This document shows, in pieces, positions 1 through 7,533 of a DNA stretch of 18,323 nt. Each line of letters starts with the position of its first letter. Positions within the stretch are counted from its first letter, which is position 1. The notes beneath the pieces were generated by a model that saw only the letters and a program-made list of their open reading frames with translations, did no database searches and was not told the origin of the DNA. The position numbers were made by a program, and so were the translations under genes. This stretch comes from Janthinobacterium lividum. Lineage in GTDB: Bacteria; Pseudomonadota; Gammaproteobacteria; Burkholderiales; Burkholderiaceae_D. Location: positions 1 to 18,323 of the forward strand of contig CAMBDR010000014.1 of the NCBI GenBank assembly GCA_945864765.1. Direction: 5' to 3'.

Positions 1-104
1 GCAATCGGTTCGACGCCGGCCGAACTCGCCAGCAGCGATAATTCTTCCAGACTGGCGGCAAAATCGCTACCCCCGAAATCAACAGCAACGAGTACGGCAC
101 GCAT
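1..104 (-). CDS. hflX: GTPase HflX, N-terminal fragment (runs off the window)
   Basis: The first 34 codons of a minus-strand gene read from ATG at 104-102 and continue past position 1. The peptide begins MRAVLVAVDFGG and continues SDFAASLEELSLLASSAG, which matches my recollection of the HflX N-terminal domain in betaproteobacteria. HflX is a ribosome-associated GTPase that splits stalled or heat-damaged 70S ribosomes; its GTPase motifs would lie outside this window. The gene follows hfq on the same strand with a 28-nt gap, and hfq-hflX is a classical proteobacterial pair, so co-transcription from the hfq promoter is likely. No good Shine-Dalgarno sequence is visible before this ATG. The identification rests on a short fragment plus gene order. 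Confidence 0.8.
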   Translation of the reverse strand, partial: MRAVLVAVDFGGSDFAASLEELSLLASSAGVEPI

Positions 105-132
105 GAAAGGTTTCGATTCTATAGACAACGGC

Positions 133-369
133 TTACTCAGCGTCGGCATCCAGATTCAAATTCACGGCACGTGCAGGCACCACCGTTGAAATTGCGTGTT
201 TATAGACCATTTGGGTGACGGTATTGCGCAGCAATACCACATATTGGTCAAAAGATTCAATATGCCCTTGCAATTTAATTCCGTTCACCAAATAGATTGA
301 AACCGGAACATGCTCTTTACGCAATGCGTTTAAAAATGGGTCTTGTAACAATTGCCCTTTATTGCTCAT
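133..369 (-). CDS. hfq: RNA chaperone Hfq
   Basis: This 78-residue Sm-like protein forms a hexameric ring that pairs small RNAs with mRNAs in the cytoplasm. The conserved Hfq core is intact: GQLLQDPFLNALRKE near the N-terminus, with proximal-face Q9 and D10, then VSIYLVNGIKLQGHIESFDQ (Sm1), and Y56-K57-H58 in the Sm2 motif before AISTVVP. The rim patch reads R17-K18-E19-H20 where E. coli has RRER. The tail after the core is only about 13 residues and ends in an acidic DADAE, much shorter than in E. coli. The ATG at 369 has a GGAG ribosome binding site (378-375, minus strand). A promoter and an A-R-N repeat sit just upstream, and hflX follows. Confidence 0.97.
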   Translation of the reverse strand: MSNKGQLLQDPFLNALRKEHVPVSIYLVNGIKLQGHIESFDQYVVLLRNTVTQMVYKHAISTVVPARAVNLNLDADAE

Positions 370-383
370 AACAGCTCCATCAA

Positions 384-395
384 ATTGTTGTTGTT
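384..395 (-). promoter_or_regulatory. A-R-N triplet run in the hfq leader (candidate Hfq distal-face site)
   Basis: Read on the minus strand, this stretch is AACAACAACAAT: four consecutive A-R-N triplets (R = purine). It ends 5 nt before the hfq GGAG sequence. It would lie near the 5' end of the transcript from the predicted promoter at 408-436. A-R-N repeats are the known ligand of the distal face of gammaproteobacterial Hfq, and E. coli hfq is autoregulated by Hfq binding its own leader. The motif is seen directly; the regulatory role is inferred. Confidence 0.4.
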
Positions 396-407
396 TGTAA
401 AATTGCT

Positions 408-436
408 AAAATACCAGATGTCCGGCTTCACTTCAA
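408..436 (-). promoter_or_regulatory. Predicted sigma70 promoter of hfq
   Basis: On the minus strand, a -35-like TTGAAG (436-431) is separated by exactly 17 nt from a -10-like TATTTT (413-408). TGG directly precedes the -10, which fits an extended -10 element. Each hexamer matches consensus at 4 of 6 positions. The transcript would start near 401, giving a leader of about 30 nt. The 212-nt gap between der and hfq (370-581) otherwise holds no gene. It contains a repeated TTTTC-C-ACGAT-like sequence at about 477-505 and a weak GGCA/TGCC hairpin past der, with no convincing terminator. Confidence 0.5.
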
Positions 437-581
437 TTGGGGCCAGTCTTTTCAATTTCAAGCTGACCTCAACTTATTTTTCCACGATCTTTTCACGATT
501 TTTTCACCAATGCGGCAAAAAAAGGAAATAGTCCGGCATAAATGTAATCGTTTTTGCCGATTGCTGCCACTCAAATCCGGT

Positions 582-1982
582 TTATTTTGGATTTTTATCG
601 AATGGATTCTTGCCTGTGCGAAATTCGATCCGTAGTGGCGTACCCACCAAAGAAAAAGTGTCGCGGAAATGCTTTTCCAAAAACCGTTTGTACGGTTCGC
701 TGACGGCATTCAGTGCATTGCCATGAATCACAATAATCGGTGGATTTTGTCCGCCCTGATGCGCATAACGCATCTTTGGCCGGATCGAGCCTTTACGCTT
801 GGGTTCTTGCTTTTCTACCGCTTCTTCCAATGCCCGGGTCAGCTTGGGCGTGGACAGGTTCGCCATCGCCGCCTCATACGCGGCATCGACCGACTTCATC
901 ATTTGCACGATGCCGCTAGATTTCAGGGCGGAAATGAAATGGGTTTTGGCGAAGGACAGAAAATCGAGCTTGCGATCCAGATCGAACTTGATTTGGTCGC
1001 GCTTATCGACGGGCAAACCATCCCATTTATTCACCGCCACCACCAGGGCGCGGCCCGATTCCAAAATAAAGCCGGCGATATGCGCATCTTGCTCAGAAAT
1101 ATCTTGCTGCGCATCCAGCAGCAAAATAACCACATTCGCTTCCGAAATCGACTGCAAGGTTTTGACCACAGAAAACTTCTCAATCGCTTCAAACACTTTA
1201 CCACGCCGACGAATACCTGCGGTATCAATCAGCGAATAATTCTTGCCATCGCGCTCAAATTCGATTTCAATCGAATCGCGGGTGGTGCCGGGCATGTCAA
1301 AGGCAATCACGCGCTCTTCACCCAGCAAGGTATTGACCAAGGTCGATTTACCGACATTGGGCCGCCCAACAATGGCAATGCGGGTGGGCCGTTCGGTGGA
1401 TTCGCCCGCTTCGGGGTCGGCTTCAGATCCGGCTTCAGATCCGGCTTCAGATTCCGGGTCGGCTTGAGATTCGGGTGCGCCTTGCTGCGCCAATGCCTGA
1501 TCGATGGCCATATCCAGCATATCGTGTACGCCGTCGCCATGGGCGGAGGAAATCACCAGTGGATCACCCATGCCCAGCTCATAAAATTCACTCACGGCGG
1601 CGGTATATTTCATGCCTTCGGCTTTATTTACCACCAGCAACACGGGCCTGCCTACTTTACGCAAAAAATCGGTGATGGTTTTGTCATGCCCGGTCAAGCC
1701 TTGGCGACCATCGACAATAAAGACCACCACATCGGCTTCCACCACCGCCTGTTTGGTTTGGCGCGCCATTTCATACATGATGCCGTCTTTGGCGACAGGC
1801 TCAAAACCACCCGTGTCGATCACTAAAAACGGGCGTTCGCCCATGCGCCCTTCGCCATAATGGCGATCACGCGTCAGACCTGGCAAATCGGCAACCAACG
1901 CATCACGCGATCTGGTCAAACGATTAAACAGTGTCGATTTGCCGACGTTTGGTCGGCCTACAAGTGCAATTACCGGCTTCAT
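582..1982 (-). CDS. der: Ribosome-associated GTPase Der (EngA), two tandem G domains
   Basis: Der is an essential GTPase needed for 50S subunit maturation. The start is the ATG at 1982 (MKPVIALVGRPNVGKS), because the conserved family start begins there; an in-frame ATG at 2003 would add seven residues and overlap bamB. Of 466 residues, G domain 1 shows GRPNVGKST (9-17), DLPG (32-35), DTGG (56-59) and NKAE (119-122, a variant of NKxD). G domain 2 shows GRPNVGKST (206-214), DMPG (229-232), DTAG (253-256) and NKWD (318-321). A KH-like C-terminal domain follows, ending RIEFRTGKNPFDKNPK. The linker between the G domains (about 168-198) is unusually acidic and repetitive, encoded by a 12-bp tandem repeat. 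The gene begins 7 nt after the bamB stop, the usual bamB-der arrangement. Confidence 0.97.
   Translation of the reverse strand: MKPVIALVGRPNVGKSTLFNRLTRSRDALVADLPGLTRDRHYGEGRMGERPFLVIDTGGFEPVAKDGIMYEMARQTKQAVVEADVVVFIVDGRQGLTGHDKTITDFLRKVGRPVLLVVNKAEGMKYTAAVSEFYELGMGDPLVISSAHGDGVHDMLDMAIDQALAQQGAPESQADPESEAGSEAGSEADPEAGESTERPTRIAIVGRPNVGKSTLVNTLLGEERVIAFDMPGTTRDSIEIEFERDGKNYSLIDTAGIRRRGKVFEAIEKFSVVKTLQSISEANVVILLLDAQQDISEQDAHIAGFILESGRALVVAVNKWDGLPVDKRDQIKFDLDRKLDFLSFAKTHFISALKSSGIVQMMKSVDAAYEAAMANLSTPKLTRALEEAVEKQEPKRKGSIRPKMRYAHQGGQNPPIIVIHGNALNAVSEPYKRFLEKHFRDTFSLVGTPLRIEFRTGKNPFDKNPK
1419..1455. repeat. 12-bp tandem repeat within der (SEAG-coding linker)
   Basis: Three near-identical 12-bp units occur in direct succession: GGCTTCAGATCC at 1419-1430, again at 1431-1442, then GGCTTCAGATTC from 1443. 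On the coding strand they read TCT-GAA-GCC-GGA, giving repeated S-E-A-G in the linker between the two G domains of Der. Partly matching sequence on both sides (GGCTTGAGATTC at about 1461) suggests older, decayed copies. The unit is a multiple of three, so copy-number change keeps the frame. Confidence 0.9.
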
Positions 1983-1989
1983 CCCACCC

Positions 1990-3156
1990 TTATTCAGTCG
2001 CAATTGCGACGACAGTTCCTGCTTGCGTCTGGAATACCGCCCTACCGGCCGCTACCAACGGTGACCCTGTGACGGGGCTGCCATCGGTTTCCATACGCGC
2101 CAAAAATGATCCATCTTCACGCGACAAAAAGTGGATAATCCCTTTATAGTCGCCTACCGCCACCGCGCGCCCGATGGAGAGCGGTGCAGACAGATCACGA
2201 TACAATAATTTTTCATTGCGCCACACGCTTTGCCCCGCCTCGCGCGAAAAGCCGCTCACCACGCCCTTGACATCGGCAGCAAACACAAAGCGCGCATCCA
2301 TGGCCGGGCCAACCTGGCTCGACAATTCTTTGTTCCAACGCACCACTCCGGTGCCCAAATCAAAACAAGCCAGGCGGCTTTGATACGAGGTGGCACAAAT
2401 TTCATGCTCGGCCAAAATCGGACGCCCCACCACATCGGAAACCCGTTCCAATTCGGTCGCACCACGCGATTCACCGACCACGGTTTCCCAACGCGGGCCA
2501 CCATTAATACTGTTCAAGGCCAACAACTTGCCGCCGGGTTGGCCGACATACACCGTGCCGCTATCGATGAGCAGACCGGGCGCACCGCGTAAAATCAGGG
2601 AAGGCACGGTGCGCAAGCTGGTCCAGCGTTTGCTACCAGTTTGGGCGTCAAATGCAATCACCCGGTTGTCGCCACTGCGCACCACAACCGCGCCATCACC
2701 GACCGCCGGGGCCGACAACACTTCGGACGGCAATTGTTCTTTCCAGCGCAATTTGCCACTACCATCAAACACCATCAATACGCCTTTGGTGCCGACCACG
2801 GCAACGCTGTCACCATCGCTACCGACCCCGGCGCTCAAGCCGGAACCGACGCTGATACGCCATTGCGGCTTGCCGCTGGCTGCGTCAAGCCGCGCCAAAG
2901 AACCATCGGCGGCGGCCACAAACACACTCTCAGCCGCATAGGCGGGCGAAAAAACCGCAACCCCGGCACGCCCGATCGAATACGACCAACTGAGTTTGGG
3001 GCTCATGCTGGCGGTAAAATTGACCAAGGCGAGCGGCGCATTGGCGGGGGTTTTGGCAAAGGGGTTCCATGAAGTACAGCCTGCCAATAGCGAAAACACG
3101 CCGATTGCGCCCATGGTTGCGCCCAATTTGGCAGCACTATGCATAGTCATTCTCAT
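1990..3156 (-). CDS. bamB: Outer membrane assembly lipoprotein BamB
   Basis: BamB is the beta-propeller lipoprotein of the BAM complex, anchored in the inner leaflet of the outer membrane; it supports BamA in inserting beta-barrel proteins. The 388-residue product has a lipoprotein signal ending in FSLLAGC, with the lipidated cysteine at residue 27, followed by WD40/PQQ-like propeller repeats (recurring ...LDAASGKPQWR, FDAQTGSKRW, LNSINGGPRW, FDLGTGVVRW and SREDGSF units). Length fits the family. Three in-frame ATGs occur at 3156, 3150 and 3144. I chose 3156 because AGGA lies 9 nt upstream, but the others only shorten the signal peptide. It lies between yfgM and der, the canonical order. The spacer to yfgM carries a 14-bp tandem repeat. 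Confidence 0.95.
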   Translation of the reverse strand: MRMTMHSAAKLGATMGAIGVFSLLAGCTSWNPFAKTPANAPLALVNFTASMSPKLSWSYSIGRAGVAVFSPAYAAESVFVAAADGSLARLDAASGKPQWRISVGSGLSAGVGSDGDSVAVVGTKGVLMVFDGSGKLRWKEQLPSEVLSAPAVGDGAVVVRSGDNRVIAFDAQTGSKRWTSLRTVPSLILRGAPGLLIDSGTVYVGQPGGKLLALNSINGGPRWETVVGESRGATELERVSDVVGRPILAEHEICATSYQSRLACFDLGTGVVRWNKELSSQVGPAMDARFVFAADVKGVVSGFSREAGQSVWRNEKLLYRDLSAPLSIGRAVAVGDYKGIIHFLSREDGSFLARMETDGSPVTGSPLVAAGRAVFQTQAGTVVAIATE

Positions 3157-3194
3157 TCACTTCTATCCTGATCATTGGTACTGCGGTTCGATAC

Positions 3195-3250
3195 TGCTCA
3201 CTACTTCGTGCTCACTACTTCGCATCCACTACTTGGAGGCCACTACTTGG
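3195..3250. repeat. 14-bp tandem repeat (four units) spanning the yfgM stop codon
   Basis: Four 14-bp units lie head to tail: TGCTCACTACTTCG at 3195-3208 and identically at 3209-3222, then CATCCACTACTTGG at 3223-3236 and AGGCCACTACTTGG at 3237-3250. The core CACTACTT is invariant, and a truncated copy (GGCCACTTCGG) may continue to about 3262 in the coding end of yfgM. The yfgM stop codon (TAG, 3245-3243) lies inside the last unit, so the other units look like duplications of the gene's 3' end moving into the spacer before bamB. Confidence 0.9.
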
Positions 3251-3899
3251 CGGCCACTTCGGCAGGTTTGGCCCCGCCAATGGCATCCAATTTAATTTGG
3301 ACTAACTGACGGCCCTGGTTTTCTTTATCCAGCTTATCCAGCGCCAGTTGATAGGCAGCACGCGCATCGACAATTTTGTTTTGCGCCACCAAAATATCGC
3401 CACGACGATCTGCCACCGATGCGGCAAATTGGGTCGAGAAAGTACTGTCGAGCAATTTCAGCGCGGCATCGTAAGCTTTTTCATCGAGCAACAAGCCACT
3501 CAAACGCAATTTACCCAGCGCCTGGAATTCCGGATCTTTGCCCTTATCAACCAACCATTGTAATTGCGCTTTGGCACCTTTGACATCCTTGGCATCAAAC
3601 GCGGTTTTGGCCGCCATCAATGCGGTCATTTCGGCATAAGCTGTACCAGCAAACTTGGTTTGCATGTCGTTGGCGACGCGCAACATTTTTGGTGCATCTT
3701 TGGTTTCCGCCATTTTTTGCACTTCTTCATACAGTTTCGATGCTTCTTGCGACTTGTCGCGCTGCATATAGTTCCAGCCATTCCAGGCCGCATACCCTGC
3801 CAGGGCGATGGTCAAGGCCCAGGTCAGCATATTGCCGTATTGGTTCCAAAATGCCTTGAGTTGATCTAATTGTTCTTGCTCTTCCAAATCGTATGCCAT
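3243..3899 (-). CDS. yfgM: YfgM family Sec-translocon ancillary protein (TPR, periplasmic)
   Basis: This 218-residue protein matches the YfgM family: a short cytoplasmic N-terminus (MAYDLEEQEQLDQLKAFW), one membrane-spanning helix (about residues 24-43), then a periplasmic domain of tetratricopeptide-like helices. In E. coli YfgM binds PpiD and SecYEG and assists proteins emerging from the translocon. Its place between hisS and bamB is the standard order. The upstream gap (37 nt) is very A/T-rich and the Shine-Dalgarno match is poor, so ribosome recruitment may depend on S1 contact with the A/U-rich leader or on coupling with hisS. The stop codon is embedded in the tandem repeat at 3195-3250, whose units may have altered the last few codons (ending EVAAK). 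Confidence 0.9.
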   Translation of the reverse strand: MAYDLEEQEQLDQLKAFWNQYGNMLTWALTIALAGYAAWNGWNYMQRDKSQEASKLYEEVQKMAETKDAPKMLRVANDMQTKFAGTAYAEMTALMAAKTAFDAKDVKGAKAQLQWLVDKGKDPEFQALGKLRLSGLLLDEKAYDAALKLLDSTFSTQFAASVADRRGDILVAQNKIVDARAAYQLALDKLDKENQGRQLVQIKLDAIGGAKPAEVAAK

Positions 3900-3936
3900 G
3901 ATTCACGCCAACCATAAAAATTTAAAAATCACGATC

Positions 3937-5253
3937 TTATTCGGCCTGGCCGAAAATTTGATCCACCAAATAATCCACTACTTCATCCAACGCCACTTGC
4001 GCTTGTTGATGTTCTTCATCTTCTGCGCGCAATGCCTTGATTGTTGCCTGTTGCTTTGCCATTTCATCTTCGCCCAATATGATGGCGTAATGCGCACCAC
4101 TGGCATCGGCGCGCTTCATTTGCGCTTTAAAATTGCCCAAACCGGTCGCGCTTGCGCAATGTAACACAACATCCATGCCTGCATCACGAATTCGCTCGCC
4201 CTGGACAAACGCTTCCAGTTGCGCCGCCGCGCCCTGATGCACCATATACACATCACATTGTGCTTGCTGGAAGTCCTTACCCGCTTCTTTCATCAATTCC
4301 AACAGACGTTCCGAGCCCATGGCAAAACCACAACCTGGCGTGGGTTTGCCGCCAAAGGTTTCTACCAGGGTATCGTAACGCCCACCTGCACACACCGTGC
4401 CCTGGGAGCCGAGTTGGTCAGTCACCCACTCAAACACGGTGCGGTTGTAGTAATCCAAACCCCGCACCAGACGCGGATTGATGGTGTAAGGTACGTTATT
4501 ATGCCTCAGGATCGCTTGCACACCGTCAAAGTGGGCCAAGGATTGTTCACCTAAATAATCCAGCAGTTTCGGCGCACTATCCACCAAGGCTTGCATGGCT
4601 GGATTTTTGGTATCAAGAATACGTAAAGGATTGCTGTGCAAACGGCGCTGGGCTTCGGCGTCGAGCTGATCGGCATGCGCTTCAAAATAGGTAATCAAAT
4701 CGGCACGGTGGCGCGCACGCTCGTCGGCATCACCAATTGAATTGAGTTCGAGCCGGATGTTTTCGAGGCCAAGGTCGTCCCACAGGCGGCGGCACATCAT
4801 GATTAATTCGGCATCCACATCCGGGCCGGAAAAACCCATGGCTTCGGCACCAAACTGGTAAAACTGGCGGTAGCGGCCACGCTGCATTTTTTCATGGCGG
4901 AACATGGGGCCAAAATACCAGAGCCGTTTCGGGCCGTCATACACCAGATTATGTTCAATCACGGCGCGCACCGCACCAGCCGTGCCTTCCGGGCGCAAAC
5001 TGAGTTGGTCACCGTTCAGGGCGTCGGTGAAGGAATACATTTCTTTTTCCACCACATCGGTGACGGCACCGATGCCGCGCACAAACAAGCTGGTTTCTTC
5101 CAGAATGGGGGTGCGCAATTGCTGGAAACCATAGCTTTTGAAAATGGTTTCTACGGTGGCTTGAAATAATTCCCACAGCGCGGCATCGCCCGGCAAAATA
5201 TCATTCATGCCTTTGACCGCATTAATTTTTTTGGCTTTTTTACTATCTGACAT
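3937..5253 (-). CDS. hisS: Histidine--tRNA ligase
   Basis: This class II aminoacyl-tRNA synthetase charges tRNA-His in the cytoplasm. The 438 residues carry the expected signatures: KGMNDILPG at the N-terminus (14-22); motif 1 region with PILEETSLFVRGIG (49-62); motif 2 with FGPMFRHEKMQRGRYRQF (114-131); the HisRS-specific LVRGLDYYNRTVFEW (262-276); AGGRYDTL (289-296); and motif 3 PGCGFAMGSERLLEL (306-320). The anticodon-binding domain spans about residue 330 to the C-terminus. The length is normal. The start at 5253 is preceded by AAGGA about 11 nt upstream. The gene follows ispG by 32 nt and precedes yfgM, a common order in beta- and gammaproteobacteria, so it is probably part of the same transcript. 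Confidence 0.97.
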   Translation of the reverse strand: MSDSKKAKKINAVKGMNDILPGDAALWELFQATVETIFKSYGFQQLRTPILEETSLFVRGIGAVTDVVEKEMYSFTDALNGDQLSLRPEGTAGAVRAVIEHNLVYDGPKRLWYFGPMFRHEKMQRGRYRQFYQFGAEAMGFSGPDVDAELIMMCRRLWDDLGLENIRLELNSIGDADERARHRADLITYFEAHADQLDAEAQRRLHSNPLRILDTKNPAMQALVDSAPKLLDYLGEQSLAHFDGVQAILRHNNVPYTINPRLVRGLDYYNRTVFEWVTDQLGSQGTVCAGGRYDTLVETFGGKPTPGCGFAMGSERLLELMKEAGKDFQQAQCDVYMVHQGAAAQLEAFVQGERIRDAGMDVVLHCASATGLGNFKAQMKRADASGAHYAIILGEDEMAKQQATIKALRAEDEEHQQAQVALDEVVDYLVDQIFGQAE

Positions 5254-5285
5254 CGCTCATCAAATCCTTAAAGTGTAAAGCTGGC

Positions 5286-6563
5286 TCAGGCTATTTTGCG
5301 TTGGCCATAATTAACCACCACGTAATTCAGCACAATGGCCTGAAATTCCTGGGCGATTTTGTCGCCGCGTAGCGTCAGGCGTTTTTCGCCATCAATAAAT
5401 ACCGGGGCAGCTGGTTGTTCGCCTGTGCCCGGCAAGCTGATACCGATATTGGCATGCTTGGATTCACCGGGGCCGTTGACGATACAACCCATCACCGCCA
5501 CATTCATCGCTTCCACGCCGGGGTAGAGTTTTTTCCACTCGGGCATTTGCTGGCGCAGATAGCTTTGAATATCATCGGCCAATTCCTGAAACACGGTTGA
5601 GGTGGTACGGCCGCAACCGGGGCAGGCAATCACCATCGGGGTGAATTTGCGCAAGCCCATGGTTTGTAAGATTTCTTGGCCAACGATCACTTCGCGGGTG
5701 CGGTCGCCACCGGGTTCGGGCGTGAGCGAAATGCGGATGGTATCGCCTATGCCTTCCTGCAACAGCACCGAGAGTGCCGCCGTAGAAGCGACAATGCCTT
5801 TGCTGCCCATGCCCGCTTCAGTCAGGCCCAAATGCAGCGGGTAGTCGCAACGGCGCGCCAATTCGCGATACACCGCGATCAAATCTTGCACACCAGAAAC
5901 CTTACACGACAAAATGATTTTATCGCCACCCAAGCCCAATTCTTCGGCGCGGCGGGCGTTTTCAATCGCCGAGGTAACCAGGGCTTCATACATCACCGCC
6001 TGAGCTGGCCAGGGTTCACTGCGTGCGGCGTTTTGATCCATGATGCGCGCCAATAAGGCTTGATCCAGGCTACCCCAGTTCACACCGATGCGCACCGGCT
6101 TATCGTAGCGGCAGGCGATTTCTATCATCTGGGCAAATTGGGTATCGCGCTTGGCCCCCTGCCCGACATTGCCGGGGTTGATGCGGTATTTCGACAAGGC
6201 CTTGGCGCACTCGGGGAAATCGGTCAGCAGGGTATGGCCGTTGTAATGAAAGTCGCCCACCAGCGGCACGTCGATTTCCATGCGGTCGAGTTGCTCGCGA
6301 ATGGCAGGCACCGCCGCCGCCGCCGCCGGGTTATTCACCGTCAGACGCACAATTTCAGAACCGGCACGGGCTAATTCTTTGATTTGGATGGCGGTGCCAA
6401 TGACATCGGCAGTATCGGTATTGGTCATCGATTGCACCACCACCGGTGCGCCACTACCGACTTCCACCACGCGCGTGCCATAGCGTATTTGCGCCATGCG
6501 TGTACTGCGACGCGGCATGAAACCGGAAGGTATCATTTGATTTGAGTTATCCAGGCTGGTCAT
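5286..6563 (-). CDS. ispG: 4-hydroxy-3-methylbut-2-enyl diphosphate synthase (flavodoxin), IspG
   Basis: IspG is the [4Fe-4S] enzyme that converts methylerythritol cyclodiphosphate to HMBPP in the MEP isoprenoid pathway. The 425 residues contain the three cluster cysteines C314 and C317 (CPGCGRT) and C360 (MGCIVNGPGE), with E367 in the position of the conserved glutamate ligand. The TIM-barrel part includes VVVQSMTNTDT, PLVGDFHYNG, RINPGNVG and RIGVNWGSL. The N-terminus extends about 23 residues before MAQIRYGTRVVEVG; alternative ATGs exist within it (residues 10 and 16), but only the first sits right after rodZ (7 nt past its stop) with a weak GCGAGA upstream. It follows rodZ, as in many proteobacteria. 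Confidence 0.97.
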   Translation of the reverse strand: MTSLDNSNQMIPSGFMPRRSTRMAQIRYGTRVVEVGSGAPVVVQSMTNTDTADVIGTAIQIKELARAGSEIVRLTVNNPAAAAAVPAIREQLDRMEIDVPLVGDFHYNGHTLLTDFPECAKALSKYRINPGNVGQGAKRDTQFAQMIEIACRYDKPVRIGVNWGSLDQALLARIMDQNAARSEPWPAQAVMYEALVTSAIENARRAEELGLGGDKIILSCKVSGVQDLIAVYRELARRCDYPLHLGLTEAGMGSKGIVASTAALSVLLQEGIGDTIRISLTPEPGGDRTREVIVGQEILQTMGLRKFTPMVIACPGCGRTTSTVFQELADDIQSYLRQQMPEWKKLYPGVEAMNVAVMGCIVNGPGESKHANIGISLPGTGEQPAAPVFIDGEKRLTLRGDKIAQEFQAIVLNYVVVNYGQRKIA

Positions 6564-6570
6564 GTTCTCG

Positions 6571-7533
6571 CTACTTTATAATCAAACGGGTGGTGTTGGT
6601 CGGGCCATTTTTCAGATTCAGCGGTGCGCCGCGCAACGTCGCTTCCACGCCTGAATTATTACCCAGCACCAATTGCACCGGATCAGTGATGGCGATGGTT
6701 TCGGTTTCACCCGCTTTGATCAGCCGTGACAAGATGACGTTACCATTCACTTTTTTCACTTCGACCCAGCAATCCTGGCGGAATTTGAGTACCAGGCTTT
6801 TGCTCGCATTGGCTGCATTGACGGCGGTGCCGGTTGCAACAGCGGGCGTGGCCACCAGCGGGATGGGCGTCGGGGTGGCGGTGTTGCCTGCCAGTGTCAT
6901 GGGCTGCGATGCAGGTGTTGCACCGGGTGGTACAGGCGCAGGTGTAGCCAGGACAGCGGTATTTTCCGCGCCGGAGGCCAAACTGCTTGCTGCACTGGTA
7001 ACCGTGCTGGCAGCCGCGCTGGCAACCGAACTGGCCGTAGCGCTGACCGAAGCCGGGGTACGCTTCAATAGATCAGCCGGCAAAGGCTTGAGCCACCCCA
7101 TTTTGGCAGCCACACCCACCACCACCACCAACAAGACGGCACCCAAAATCCACCAATTCACCGCCGCCACGCCGCGCCGCCGCATGGAAGGCAGGCGCAC
7201 CTCGGAAAACGGCATCGCCAAATCACGCCGTACAGGCGGCAAGGTGGAAACGGGCACATCCTGGTCACCGATCATCGCCACCAACACAGCGGCATCGAGC
7301 TTGACCAATTTGGCATAGGCGCGCACAAAGCCGCGTACCGTTGCCAAACCCGGCAAGGCTTTATAGTCGCAGGCTTCCAGCGCTTGCACCTGACGCGGTG
7401 CCAATTTCAGTTGCTCAGCAACTTGCTCGACGCTCCACCCCAAAGCGGTGCGTGCAGCCGCCAGTTGGGCACCCGGCGTGCCAGTAAAATTACGTGCGCC
7501 GCGCGCTTCACCATCCAATACCGCTTCACTCAT
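6571..7533 (-). CDS. rodZ: Cytoskeletal protein RodZ (HTH-TM-DUF4115)
   Basis: RodZ is a bitopic inner-membrane protein linking MreB filaments to the elongasome and so to rod shape. The sequence shows an N-terminal Cro/XRE-like HTH (about 20-90, with GAQLAAARTALGWSVEQVAEQL and LPGLATVRGFVRAYAKLV), a basic stretch RRR at 118-120, one transmembrane helix (124-143), an A/S/T/P-rich low-complexity periplasmic linker (about 155-235) and the C-terminal DUF4115 beta domain (LVLKFRQDCWVEVKK to the end). I chose the ATG at 7533 (MSEAVLDGEA), which overlaps pilW by 8 nt; an in-frame ATG at 7560 would overlap it by 35 nt. It lies between pilW and ispG, the usual order, and is probably translationally coupled to pilW. 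Confidence 0.92.
   Translation of the reverse strand: MSEAVLDGEARGARNFTGTPGAQLAAARTALGWSVEQVAEQLKLAPRQVQALEACDYKALPGLATVRGFVRAYAKLVKLDAAVLVAMIGDQDVPVSTLPPVRRDLAMPFSEVRLPSMRRRGVAAVNWWILGAVLLVVVVGVAAKMGWLKPLPADLLKRTPASVSATASSVASAAASTVTSAASSLASGAENTAVLATPAPVPPGATPASQPMTLAGNTATPTPIPLVATPAVATGTAVNAANASKSLVLKFRQDCWVEVKKVNGNVILSRLIKAGETETIAITDPVQLVLGNNSGVEATLRGAPLNLKNGPTNTTRLIIK

Noticed and set aside
458..709. An 83-codon minus-strand open frame covering the der-hfq spacer
   Set aside because: It overlaps the conserved C-terminus of Der in another frame, and its composition is unlike its neighbours; no support for translation.
669..1826. A 385-codon plus-strand open frame antisense to der
   Set aside because: It lies opposite the well-conserved der gene, its protein is rich in His, Phe and Arg in the manner of a reverse-frame shadow, and no ribosome site or family motif is seen.
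3195..3250. The yfgM-end repeat array as a CRISPR-like array
   Set aside because: The 14-bp units are directly adjacent with no unique spacers, which is a simple tandem repeat.
6542..7318. A 258-codon plus-strand open frame antisense to rodZ
   Set aside because: Its Ala/Val/Thr-rich product mirrors the low-complexity rodZ linker; it has no motif or ribosome binding site.
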